From contig CAXXXM010000001.1 in NCBI GenBank assembly GCA_963663265.2, positions 1,364,001 through 1,428,000 of the forward strand: a stretch of 64,000 nt of DNA, read 5' to 3'. The notes beneath the pieces were generated by a model. The model saw only the letters and a program-made list of their open reading frames with translations, had not been told where the DNA came from and did no database searches. Shown in pieces: positions 17,332 through 25,898 of the stretch. Made by a program: the position numbers and the translations under genes. Each line of letters starts with the position of its first letter. Within the stretch, counting starts at the first letter, position 1. This DNA comes from JAEXOD01 sp963663265 (GTDB lineage: Bacteria; Bacteroidota; Ignavibacteria; Ignavibacteriales; Melioribacteraceae).

Positions 17332-18540
17332 ATGGAAATGATAGAAAAAACAAGAAAAGGTCCAGTTATTTTCTCTGATTATACACAAGGCGAATCTGTA
17401 AAAAAACTTCTTGCAGTATCTCGTGAAGATATATTGTTTGAACTCAGAGAATCAAAATTGAAAGGACGAGGGGGAGCAGGATTTCCAACAGCCACTAAAT
17501 GGATGTTAACAGCAGCTGCTAAAAGCGACAAAAAATATGTTATTTGTAATGCTGATGAAGGTGAACCTGGTACATTTAAAGACAGAGTTCTATTGCAAGA
17601 ATATCCTGAATTGGTATTTGAAGGAATGGTGATAGGTGGTTATGTTGTTGGGGCAGATGAAGGCATTGTATATTTACGTGGTGAATATGAATACATGTAT
17701 AAAAATTTATTGAACTATTTAGATAAAATGCGTTCTCAAAATTTATTAGGAAAGAATATTCTTGGAAAAGAAGGATTTAATTTTGATATATCAATTAAAT
17801 TAGGGGCAGGTGCCTATGTTTGTGGTGAAGAAACTGCACTAATTGAATCTTTAGAAGGACATAGAGGAGAAGCAAGAAATCGTCCTCCATTTCCTGTTAA
17901 CACAGGTTTTTTAGGAAAACCAACAACTGTTAATAACGTTGAAACATTAGCTTCTATCCCTCATATTACCGTAAAAGGTGGTGAGTGGTTTAGACAATTT
18001 GGAACAGATAAATCTTCTGGTTCAAAATTGTTATCCATTTCAGGTGATTGCAATAAACCTGGCGTTTATGAGCTTCCATTTGGAATAAAAATAACCGAGT
18101 TATTAGAACTTGTTGAAGCAAAAGATACAAAAGCTGTTCAAATTGGAGGTGCCTCAGGTGTTTGTGTTCCCAAAGCACAATTCAATAGAAACATCTCTTA
18201 CGAGGATGTGGCAACTGGTGGTTCTATCATGATTTTTAATGAAACTCGTAGTATGATAAAAGTACTTAAAAATTTCATGGAATTCTTTGTTGAAGAGTCT
18301 TGTGGTCAATGTACTCCTTGCCGAATTGGTAATGTAAAGTTACTTGAAGGAGTAGAAATGATTGAACAAAACAATTATACATTCTCATACATAAACAAAT
18401 TGAAAGAATTAGGAAAAACTATGCAGGTAGCTTCAAAATGCGGTCTGGGACAATCTTCGCCTAATTCATTTATTTCAATATTAGATAATTTTAAGGATGA
18501 GATTTTCAACAATAGTAACGGAGGAAATAATGGAAACTAA
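17332..18540 (+). CDS. NuoF-like flavin subunit, short form (second copy)
   Basis: The NAD(P)H and FMN-binding subunit of the second hydrogenase. The 402 residues cover only the NuoF core: 'GRGGAGFPTATKW', 'CNADEGEPGTFKDR', 'GAGAYVCGEETALIESLEGH' and the [4Fe-4S] motif 'ESCGQCTPCRIGN...CGLGQ'. It lacks both the N-terminal thioredoxin-like domain and the C-terminal double ferredoxin of HydB1, so it holds three fewer Fe-S clusters. The ATG at 17332 follows AGGAG by five bases and is preferred over the GTG at 17326. Its 3' end overlaps hydA2 by 11 bases. Confidence 0.9.
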   Translation: MEMIEKTRKGPVIFSDYTQGESVKKLLAVSREDILFELRESKLKGRGGAGFPTATKWMLTAAAKSDKKYVICNADEGEPGTFKDRVLLQEYPELVFEGMVIGGYVVGADEGIVYLRGEYEYMYKNLLNYLDKMRSQNLLGKNILGKEGFNFDISIKLGAGAYVCGEETALIESLEGHRGEARNRPPFPVNTGFLGKPTTVNNVETLASIPHITVKGGEWFRQFGTDKSSGSKLLSISGDCNKPGVYELPFGIKITELLELVEAKDTKAVQIGGASGVCVPKAQFNRNISYEDVATGGSIMIFNETRSMIKVLKNFMEFFVEESCGQCTPCRIGNVKLLEGVEMIEQNNYTFSYINKLKELGKTMQVASKCGLGQSSPNSFISILDNFKDEIFNNSNGGNNGN

Positions 18541-20449
18541 AGAAACTTTGCGAGCACCTGAAAGCCAAAAAGCTCATGTTGTTGAAAGACCAACCGATTT
18601 AAATACAATCGGTGGTACCATCTCTATTGAAATTAATGACAAAAAGGTTTCGATTCCTTTAGGTACAACAATTTTAGATGCATGTAAACAAAATGGAATA
18701 CATATACCAACATTGTGCCATCATGATGATTTATGTATTGCCGGTGTATGTAGAATCTGCGTTGTTGAAGTTGAAGGGATGAGAACATTACAAGCTTCAT
18801 GTGCATTCCCAATAACGGCACCAATAAAAATTAAAACTTCATCAACATTGGTTAGAAAAGCAAGAAGACATATAATTGACTTAATGCTGAGCGAACATCA
18901 TGGTGAGTGTTATAGTTGTGTGAAAAACAATAATTGCGAATTGCAATCATTAGCTAAAGAATATGGTGTTGATAGTTATACTTTTGGACATATTAAAGAA
19001 TCAAGGTATGAAATTGATAAATCCTCATACTCCGTAATTAGAGATATGGATAAATGTATTCTTTGTAAACGCTGTGTAAGAACTTGTATTGATTTGCAAG
19101 AAGTTGGAGTTTTAGAGGCTGTAAATAGGGGAGATAAAACAACAATTAGTACATTTATGGATAAACCACTAGCTGACGTTATTTGTATTAATTGCGGTCA
19201 ATGTATTAATCGCTGTCCTACCGGTGCTTTACATGCTAACGATCCATCGGATGATATTTGGAATGCAATTGACGACCCAACTAAACATGTTGTAATTCAA
19301 ACAGCTCCATCTCCTCGAGCAGCAATAGGCGAAGAATTTGGTTTAGAAGCAGGTCATTCAATGACCTATCAATTAAACACAGCTTTAAGAAGAATAGGAT
19401 TTAATGCTGTCTTTGATACTAACTTTACTGCTGATTTGACTATTATGGAAGAAGGGACAGAATTATTACTTAGATTATATAAAGCATTAGTTCAGAAAGA
19501 CGAAAATGTTGCTCTTCCGCAATTCACTTCATGTTCTCCGGGATGGGTAAAATATTTGGAACATTTCTATCCGGAATATGTTGATAACTTAAGTAGTGCA
19601 AAATCTCCTCAACAGATGTTTGGTGCATTATTAAAAACCTATTATGCAGAAAAACAAGGTATTGATCCTAAAGATATTGTTTCGGTAGCAGTAATGCCAT
19701 GTTCAGCTAAAAAGTTTGAATGTAATCGCCCAGAAATGCAAGATTCGGGTTATCAAGATGTTGATTTTGGTTTAACCACAAGAGAATTAGCAAAAATGAT
19801 TAAAGAAGCCGGAATTCATTTACCTGAAGTAGAAAAATCTCATTTTGACAGTCCATTTGGTGATGCCTCAGGTGCCGGTTTAATTTTTGGTGCCACAGGT
19901 GGTGTTATGGAAGCTGCCATTAGAACTGTTGTTGAATTAGTATTAGGGATAAAAGTTGAAGACTTATTCAACAATATGAATGTTATGCCTGTTAGAGGTT
20001 TTGAAGGAATTAAATATGCTGAATTACCTCTCGGAGATAAAGTGGGTGAGGTTCCTGCCATCTTAAAAAGTTTAGTTCCTAATTGGGATTGGTTAAAAGG
20101 AGCAACTTTAAAAGTAGCAGTAGTTCATGGAACAGCAAATGCTAAAAAAGTTATGGATGATATTAAAGCTGGCGGCAAATTTAGTCAATGCCACTTTATT
20201 GAATTTATGGCTTGTCCTGGTGGTTGTCTTGGTGGAGGTGGCCAACCTATACCAACTAACTTAGAAATACGTCAAAAACGTGCTCAAGCAATTTATGCAG
20301 AAGATTCTGAACTTGAATTGCGAAAATCACACGAAAATGAACACGTATTAAAATTATATGAGGAATTTATTCCTGAAGGACCTTGCAGCCATAAATCCCA
20401 TAAACTTCTCCACACGCATTATACAAAACGCGGAAAATATATTGCTTAA
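18530..20449 (+). CDS. catalytic-type [FeFe]-hydrogenase subunit HydA (second copy, variant L1 motif)
   Basis: A 639-residue HydA with a 25-30-residue extra N-terminus, a [2Fe-2S] domain ('GVCRICVVEVEGMRT'), the His-Cys motif ('HHGECYSCVKNNNC'), two ferredoxin motifs ('CILCKRCVRTC' and 'CINCGQCINRCPTGAL'), the H domain and a small-subunit-like tail. L2 MPCSAKKFE (Cys391) and L3 MACPGGCLGGGGQP (Cys562, Cys566) are canonical. L1 reads TSCSPGW (Cys335-Ser336), so the position of the usual cubane ligand Cys is Ser. The codons are TGT TCT. The start at 18530 follows GGAGGA and is preferred over an earlier in-frame ATG. A strong hairpin terminator follows the gene. Confidence 0.92.
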   Translation: METKETLRAPESQKAHVVERPTDLNTIGGTISIEINDKKVSIPLGTTILDACKQNGIHIPTLCHHDDLCIAGVCRICVVEVEGMRTLQASCAFPITAPIKIKTSSTLVRKARRHIIDLMLSEHHGECYSCVKNNNCELQSLAKEYGVDSYTFGHIKESRYEIDKSSYSVIRDMDKCILCKRCVRTCIDLQEVGVLEAVNRGDKTTISTFMDKPLADVICINCGQCINRCPTGALHANDPSDDIWNAIDDPTKHVVIQTAPSPRAAIGEEFGLEAGHSMTYQLNTALRRIGFNAVFDTNFTADLTIMEEGTELLLRLYKALVQKDENVALPQFTSCSPGWVKYLEHFYPEYVDNLSSAKSPQQMFGALLKTYYAEKQGIDPKDIVSVAVMPCSAKKFECNRPEMQDSGYQDVDFGLTTRELAKMIKEAGIHLPEVEKSHFDSPFGDASGAGLIFGATGGVMEAAIRTVVELVLGIKVEDLFNNMNVMPVRGFEGIKYAELPLGDKVGEVPAILKSLVPNWDWLKGATLKVAVVHGTANAKKVMDDIKAGGKFSQCHFIEFMACPGGCLGGGGQPIPTNLEIRQKRAQAIYAEDSELELRKSHENEHVLKLYEEFIPEGPCSHKSHKLLHTHYTKRGKYIA

Positions 20450-20458
20450 GGAAATCCT

Positions 20459-20481
20459 AAACCCGGCTAAACGCCGGGTTT
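20459..20481 (+). terminator. terminator of the hydrogenase operon
   Basis: A perfect 9-bp stem, AAACCCGGC and GCCGGGTTT, with the 5-base loop TAAAC, ends at 20481 and is followed by ATAATTTTA. It lies ten bases after the hydA2 stop and before the convergent ispE gene, closing a transcript that starts near 8229. Confidence 0.85.
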
Positions 20482-20554
20482 ATAATTTTAACTAACAGCT
20501 TTAAATATATATAATTCAATACGTTTGCTTTTTACACTTAATGTTAAGCTTTAA

Positions 20555-21391
20555 CTATGGCAAGCTGATAAATTTAAAATATTCTGGTGGAAATGAATTA
20601 TAAACCATGCGTGCTTGATTTATATTACTAAAGATTGCATAAATTGTCGACCCACTACCACTCATTAAAACAAACTTTGCACCAACTGAATATAGTTTCT
20701 CTTTGATTTCCTTTAATACTGGGTATTTTGTGAATACAGTATATTCAAAATCATTTTTTACTTTTGTATTTAATATATCAAAATCCAATTGTTCACTCGA
20801 AAATGAATCAACCAACTTATTCTTTGATTTAATTGGTACAATGTTTGAAAAGGCTTCTTTAGTTGAAACATGTATGCGAGGATTAATCAGAAGAATCGGG
20901 TGCTTTATTTCTAAGTTAATTTGTTCAAGCTCTTCACCTCTACCACCTGCATAGGATGGTTTTGACTTTATAAAAAAGGGGACATCTGAACCCAGCTCAA
21001 GTGCAATCTTCAACATTTCATCGTAAGAAATACTTAGATTAAACATTTCATTCAAAGAGATTAAGGTTGCCGCAGCATCGGAACTTCCACCACCTAAACC
21101 GGCACCTATGGGAATATTTTTCTCACAATAAATATCTACATTTATTTTTTTTCCAGAATATTTTTCTAACCTGTTTTTAGCTTTGATAATTAAATTATTA
21201 AAATCTAAATCTATTTCTTTTACATTACATCTAAAAGAAAATGATTTTGCTTTAGTAATTTTTATAACGTCATACAAATCAACAATAGGGTAAAAGATAG
21301 TTTCCAAATTATGGTAACCATCTGGTCTTCTCGAAATAATATTTAACCCTAAATTAATTTTGGCAGGTGCCTTAATTTCAATATAGTTCAT
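20555..21391 (-). CDS. ispE: 4-diphosphocytidyl-2-C-methyl-D-erythritol kinase
   Basis: Phosphorylates CDP-methylerythritol in the MEP isoprenoid pathway. The 278-residue GHMP kinase has the N-terminal 'KAPAKINLGLNII...DGYHNLETIFYPI' (in parts), the glycine-rich ATP loop 'PIGAGLGGGSSDAAATL' and the C-terminal 'LMSGSGSTIYAIF'. The ATG at 21389-21391 overlaps the 3' end of the upstream methyltransferase gene. It is the last gene of a seven-gene minus-strand chain. Its product pathway feeds fni and the polyprenyl synthase at 47-49 kb. Confidence 0.95.
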   Translation of the reverse strand: MNYIEIKAPAKINLGLNIISRRPDGYHNLETIFYPIVDLYDVIKITKAKSFSFRCNVKEIDLDFNNLIIKAKNRLEKYSGKKINVDIYCEKNIPIGAGLGGGSSDAAATLISLNEMFNLSISYDEMLKIALELGSDVPFFIKSKPSYAGGRGEELEQINLEIKHPILLINPRIHVSTKEAFSNIVPIKSKNKLVDSFSSEQLDFDILNTKVKNDFEYTVFTKYPVLKEIKEKLYSVGAKFVLMSGSGSTIYAIFSNINQARMVYNSFPPEYFKFISLP

Positions 21392-22250
21392 CAAAGTATT
21401 TTCTTATCCTTCTAATATGTGAAAAATTAGAACCACAACAAGCTCCAATCATTAAAGTATTTTTATTAATGTATTTCTTAATTATTTCTAAGTATTCATC
21501 ACATGAATATTTTTCATCTAATAAACCATTATCGTTTTCACTTCCATTATTAAGGTAAAAACCATGAATTAAGTCTTCTTCTAATTTTATACTTAATTCA
21601 TTAAAAACCGTCGCAGAAATACAATTAACGGAAATGAATAATGGAGAAAAGTATTTTATTAAGTCGATTACTTCAAAAACACTTTCACCACTCAGTAATT
21701 TTAAGTCTTTGTCAAAATACAGACTTATTACATAAGGAATTCTTTGTGAATGGCAAAACTCGCAAATTATTTTTATTTCATCAAAATGACTTTGAGTTTC
21801 ATTTAGTATAAAATCAACTCCATTTTCCCAAAGTAGTTCAATATGTTTTTTATGATTAAATTCTAAATCATTATTTGAGATTGTTCTATTCTTTTGGTAA
21901 CAATCTTCAGCCGGCGAATTTGAACCTGCAATCAAGATTTTGCTATCACCAATAGCAGTTTTGGTTATTGCAACTGCTTTTTTTACAAAATCTCCATTAT
22001 TAAGTTTAATCCCGCTCTGTTTTACTGCTGCCGGATTAGTACGAAATGTGTTAGTTGTAATTATTTCTGCTCCGGATTCAATATAACCTTTGTGTACACT
22101 CAGTACTATTTCAAAGTCTGTTAAACACGAAATAGAACTCCACAAAACCGGATCAATTTTACCACCCAATTTATGTATTAATGAACCATTGGCTCCATCA
22201 AGAATTAACGGTCTATTTAAATTCTCAAATAGATGATTTTGCTGATTCAT
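21378..22250 (-). CDS. homocysteine S-methyltransferase family protein
   Basis: A 290-residue protein of the Zn-dependent homocysteine S-methyltransferase family (the MetH N-terminal and BhmT fold). It starts 'LILDGANGSLIHKLGG', contains 'GAEIITTNTFRTNP', and keeps the three zinc cysteines: one in 'ISVNCISATVF' and a pair in 'MIGACCGSN'. It would transfer a methyl group to homocysteine or a related thiol; the methyl donor cannot be told from sequence. It overlaps the genes on both sides of it in the minus-strand chain. Confidence 0.85.
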   Translation of the reverse strand: MNQQNHLFENLNRPLILDGANGSLIHKLGGKIDPVLWSSISCLTDFEIVLSVHKGYIESGAEIITTNTFRTNPAAVKQSGIKLNNGDFVKKAVAITKTAIGDSKILIAGSNSPAEDCYQKNRTISNNDLEFNHKKHIELLWENGVDFILNETQSHFDEIKIICEFCHSQRIPYVISLYFDKDLKLLSGESVFEVIDLIKYFSPLFISVNCISATVFNELSIKLEEDLIHGFYLNNGSENDNGLLDEKYSCDEYLEIIKKYINKNTLMIGACCGSNFSHIRRIRKYFDELY

Positions 22251-23377
22251 TATTTTTTTCGATTATCAAAATAGTTAATTGTTTCAGATACAATCTTCTT
22301 AAGGTCAATCATTTTAATGCATTCAAGGTTATTTGGACAGTCCTTTTTCCAACAAGGGGCACAATCCAAATTTTCTGGATACAACTTAATACCTCTATCA
22401 TATAAATCTATTTCTGACCAACAACTTAAACCAAACCAAGCAATAACATATTTTTTCAAAGCTATTGCAACATGCATACCAAAAGAATCGCCGGTAATTA
22501 TTAATTGCGGAATACTCTCATAACAAGTCCCTTTCCTAACACCATTATTTGTTGGGGTATTAATAATTTTATTCCCAAATTTAGATGCAATCATGTTATT
22601 TCTTTCAGAATCTTCCGGACCCCCAAGCAACATAATCTTAAATCTGTCATATTTCAGGAAATCTTCAATTAATTCCACATGTTGTTCGATAGTCATTTTT
22701 TTATTTGGAAATGTATTTGAACAACCAGTATTAAAACCGATTATCTCGTCAAAATCCGTAACACCAATACTTTGTTTATATTCTTTTATATAATCAAGTT
22801 CGTCTTGCGTAAATTGAAAAATATACTCATCGCGTTTATAATCTAATAAAAAAGTCTCAGCTAAATACTCTTGTCCGGTTTTGGTATTTACCTTAAATTT
22901 TAGATAATCATCCATACCAAGGACATAATTATAATGTGCCTCTTCATTTAATGGAATAATTTTACCGTTTTCATCAATTCCAAATCCAAGTTTTTGGATT
23001 GCATTAACGGACATTAGTATAGCTCCTGAACGTTGTGATTTATCAACATTCATAGCTATATCAAATTTAATATGCTGTAAAATTGAAAGAGATTCAAAAT
23101 CATAAATAAAAACCTTATCAATTAAAGGATTATTTTTTAACATTTCAGCCGATATTTTCAATGTAATCCAATAAATTGTTGATGTTGGATACTTTCTTTT
23201 TATTCCATGAAGTTGAGCTGTTGTCATTACAACATCACCCATAGCATCAAGGTTAATTATTAATATTTTTTTACCCATATCTTTATGTTCTTTACAACCA
23301 TTAGTAAAACAATCATGGTCAGAAAAACAGGGTTTATATCCATTAAAATTTTTACAAGTATAAATACTATTTCCCAT
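22250..23377 (-). CDS. glycosyltransferase family 9 (heptosyltransferase-like) with Cys-rich N-terminus
   Basis: A 375-residue GT-B glycosyltransferase of the ADP-heptose:LPS type. The core begins 'ILIINLDAMGDVVMTTAQL' and has the acceptor/donor motif 'ITGDSFGMHVAIALKKYVIAWFG' and the C-terminal Cys motif 'CAPCWKKDCPNNLECIKMI'. Unlike its two neighbours it has about 35 extra N-terminal residues with Cys8, Cys17, Cys23 and Cys28 and two His, a possible metal site. It is the third of three consecutive GT9 genes, and likely adds a sugar to lipopolysaccharide or another envelope glycan on the cytoplasmic face. Confidence 0.82.
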   Translation of the reverse strand: MGNSIYTCKNFNGYKPCFSDHDCFTNGCKEHKDMGKKILIINLDAMGDVVMTTAQLHGIKRKYPTSTIYWITLKISAEMLKNNPLIDKVFIYDFESLSILQHIKFDIAMNVDKSQRSGAILMSVNAIQKLGFGIDENGKIIPLNEEAHYNYVLGMDDYLKFKVNTKTGQEYLAETFLLDYKRDEYIFQFTQDELDYIKEYKQSIGVTDFDEIIGFNTGCSNTFPNKKMTIEQHVELIEDFLKYDRFKIMLLGGPEDSERNNMIASKFGNKIINTPTNNGVRKGTCYESIPQLIITGDSFGMHVAIALKKYVIAWFGLSCWSEIDLYDRGIKLYPENLDCAPCWKKDCPNNLECIKMIDLKKIVSETINYFDNRKK

Positions 23378-24431
23378 ATAAAATTTTCTCTAAAAAAGGT
23401 TTAAAATCATTTTTAACAATTGAAAAATCCATACCATCCAAATTACTTTCTTCAGTAATTGTTTCAGCATGTATCGATTTGTAAGAATACCAAATTATAT
23501 CATTCGTATTGTATTTGACATATAAACCAAATACAGGTATTCTATACATAGAGGCTAAATGTACTGTTGAAGTATCTGGAGTAAACAATAAATCCAATTT
23601 CGAGATAAAAGCAGCCAAAGTAGAATACTTTTGTGTAAAGAATACAGGATAATCCATAGCACAAATTTGATAAGCTATACTAACTTCTTTTACTGTTGTA
23701 ATTAGAACTACATTTACATTATAATTTTTTAAGAACTCCAATAATTCTCTAAATCTATTTATTCCCCAAAATCTTGCATTATTTCCAGCAGAAATATTAA
23801 TACCGATTAAAGGTCTTTTTTCCGTAATACTTTTGTTTAGAAATTCATTAACAAAATCAAAGTCGGTTGAATTTGATTCATACACAATATTCGTTTGGTT
23901 ATAATCTGCAAAAACATTAAATAATTTTCCAATTTCCAATATTCTTTCAACTACATGAATTTTTGTGGAATCTTTTCGTTCAATAGTATGTGTATATAAA
24001 TTTTCATTTTTCTTTTTTAAGCCAAAGATATTATTTCCATTTGATAAAGCTAATAAATAACTAACAGTTGTTGAAACATCATCATGTAAATCTACAATTA
24101 CATCATAGCTTTCATCATTAATGAGCTTTTTATATTCAAAAAAACCTTTAATTCCTTTCTTAAAAGTAATACATTTTTTAACAAAAGACTGATTTTGAAA
24201 AACAAAACAGTTTTTTTTATCAGCAAAGACATGTATCTCAATATTTAGTTTCTCAAAAAGTAGTTTTAGAAGGGGAGTACAAACAAGAGCATCACCAATT
24301 CTATTAAGTCTGATAAAAAGAACTTTTTTATTATTAAAGGAATCAGGTAAAAAAGATTTTTTTTTGTTTCTATTAGAAAACAAAAGAATTTTTAAAAATA
24401 AGCTTTTTAGAATAATTTCAAGACGTTTCAT
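23367..24431 (-). CDS. glycosyltransferase family 9 (heptosyltransferase-like)
   Basis: A 354-residue GT9 protein. 'KVLFIRLNRIGDALVCTPLLKLLF' begins the N-terminal Rossmann half, and 'LLFTPDTSTVHLASMYRIPVFGLYV' is the donor-binding motif of the C-terminal half. It lacks the C-terminal Cys motif of its neighbours. It overlaps the downstream GT9 gene by 11 bases and follows the upstream one by two bases, so the three are translated together. The product probably acts in envelope glycan assembly; the exact sugar is unknown. Confidence 0.82.
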   Translation of the reverse strand: MKRLEIILKSLFLKILLFSNRNKKKSFLPDSFNNKKVLFIRLNRIGDALVCTPLLKLLFEKLNIEIHVFADKKNCFVFQNQSFVKKCITFKKGIKGFFEYKKLINDESYDVIVDLHDDVSTTVSYLLALSNGNNIFGLKKKNENLYTHTIERKDSTKIHVVERILEIGKLFNVFADYNQTNIVYESNSTDFDFVNEFLNKSITEKRPLIGINISAGNNARFWGINRFRELLEFLKNYNVNVVLITTVKEVSIAYQICAMDYPVFFTQKYSTLAAFISKLDLLFTPDTSTVHLASMYRIPVFGLYVKYNTNDIIWYSYKSIHAETITEESNLDGMDFSIVKNDFKPFLEKILYGK

Positions 24432-24433
24432 AA

Positions 24434-25459
24434 TTAAAATATTCTATTTTTAGTAATCATGTTATCAATTTTCCCAAGAACTCTTGAGGTAGGCAAATCA
24501 ATAAAACACTGATGTTGTTTAGGACAGACTAATAAATTACATTGAATACAATCTAACTCATCAAATCTAATCCACTCATTTAGTTCGCCATACGGACCTT
24601 GTAAATTGGGATCTGTTGGACCATGTATTGCAAGTGTAGGAGTTCCAGTAGCAGCTGAAATATGCATTGGCCCACTATCGTTGGCAATAATTAATTTGCA
24701 TTTTTTTATAATAGCTGCCATTTGTGTTATACTTGTCGCTGGGGCTAAGGTTACTTTATTTTTTAAGTACCTAATTATTTCTTCAGCTTCTAATTTATCA
24801 CCAGGACCCCAAAGTATCAAAATTTTACAATTATATTTATTAATTATTTCATCGATAATTTCAGCATATTTAATAGGATCACATTTTTTTGATTGCCAAC
24901 CACCACCCGGAATAATGCCAAAAACTATGTCATGTTTGTTAAAGTTGCTATAAAAATAATCTTCTGCAAACTCAATATCTTCTGTATTTATGCCAACGTA
25001 TAATTTTTTTGATTTTGGTATTAACCCTATACTTTTTAACAACTCTAAATTTAAATCAGCCGAATGAAATTCATTGCGTATTGAAGGACCAAAATAATTA
25101 TAAGCGTATGCTCGACCTTTATATGGAAATCCAACACGAAATTCAGCTCCACTAAAAAATGTTATTTGTGCACTTACCGGATTTGAAAAGAAATCTAACA
25201 CTAAATTGTATTTTTGTTTGCGAATTTTAAAAAATAAAAATATCCGCTTTAGAATGCTTTTTCGGTTAAATCCAAAAATATTATTAAGTTGTCTTAAAGG
25301 TTTTAGTAGTGGTACACTTGGTGTATCTGTTAAAAAATCTATTTTAGCACTCGGGAAATGGTCAACAATAGTATCGAACACAATTGTTGTTAAAACAACA
25401 TCACCAATACCACGCAGTTTTATAATAAGTATTTTTTTAATATTTTCTTTTTTAATCAT
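24434..25459 (-). CDS. glycosyltransferase family 9 (heptosyltransferase-like)
   Basis: A 341-residue GT9 protein with 'KILIIKLRGIGDVVLTTIVFDTI' at the N-terminus, 'LIANDSGPMHISAATGTPTLAIHGPTDP' (read in parts) in the donor site and the C-terminal Cys motif 'CIQCNLLVCPKQHQC' common to heptosyltransferases. I chose the ATG at 25457-25459, which overlaps the DoxX stop by eight bases; an upstream in-frame start would overlap by 44. It is the first of three GT9 genes in a row. Confidence 0.83.
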   Translation of the reverse strand: MIKKENIKKILIIKLRGIGDVVLTTIVFDTIVDHFPSAKIDFLTDTPSVPLLKPLRQLNNIFGFNRKSILKRIFLFFKIRKQKYNLVLDFFSNPVSAQITFFSGAEFRVGFPYKGRAYAYNYFGPSIRNEFHSADLNLELLKSIGLIPKSKKLYVGINTEDIEFAEDYFYSNFNKHDIVFGIIPGGGWQSKKCDPIKYAEIIDEIINKYNCKILILWGPGDKLEAEEIIRYLKNKVTLAPATSITQMAAIIKKCKLIIANDSGPMHISAATGTPTLAIHGPTDPNLQGPYGELNEWIRFDELDCIQCNLLVCPKQHQCFIDLPTSRVLGKIDNMITKNRIF

Positions 25460-25898
25460 TACTAATATTTGGTTTTGAATTAAATGAATGAGCAAACAGC
25501 AAAATAAAACTTAGTCCTATTATTCCAAAATTTTCTAATAATTTCGTAAAACCAACTCGCATTGCTCCAGCCGTTCCATAGCAGCCACAATCAATATTCA
25601 AACCTCTAATCATTGCTGTTATAATTAGTATATTAAAAAACAAAAGTAGTAAATCAATTAATATGATATTTTCTTTTATATAACTGCCAAAAAGTAACAA
25701 AATTCCTACTATTAACTCAAACCAAGGAAGATAAATAGCAATTATATTTGCAAAAAACAAGTTGAATAATCGATATTTTAAAATTGCAACAGAAAACTGA
25801 TGAGGATCAACTATTTTCTCAGCTCCCGTTACAATAAAGAGTAGTGCAATAAGCACTCTTATCAAAAATAAAACATAATTGTTAAAAATAACTTTCAT
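25452..25898 (-). CDS. MauE/DoxX-family membrane protein
   Basis: A 148-residue protein with four hydrophobic helices. 'VTGAEKIVDPHQF', 'YLPWFELIVGILLLFG' and 'LNIDCGCYG' match the MauE/DoxX-like pattern, where a Cys-x-Cys sits near the last helix. Such proteins are often linked to thiol or disulphide chemistry in the periplasm. It is encoded immediately after a membrane-anchored rhodanese, a pairing that supports a role in sulphur or disulphide exchange (inference). Confidence 0.8.
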   Translation of the reverse strand: MKVIFNNYVLFLIRVLIALLFIVTGAEKIVDPHQFSVAILKYRLFNLFFANIIAIYLPWFELIVGILLLFGSYIKENIILIDLLLLFFNILIITAMIRGLNIDCGCYGTAGAMRVGFTKLLENFGIIGLSFILLFAHSFNSKPNISND

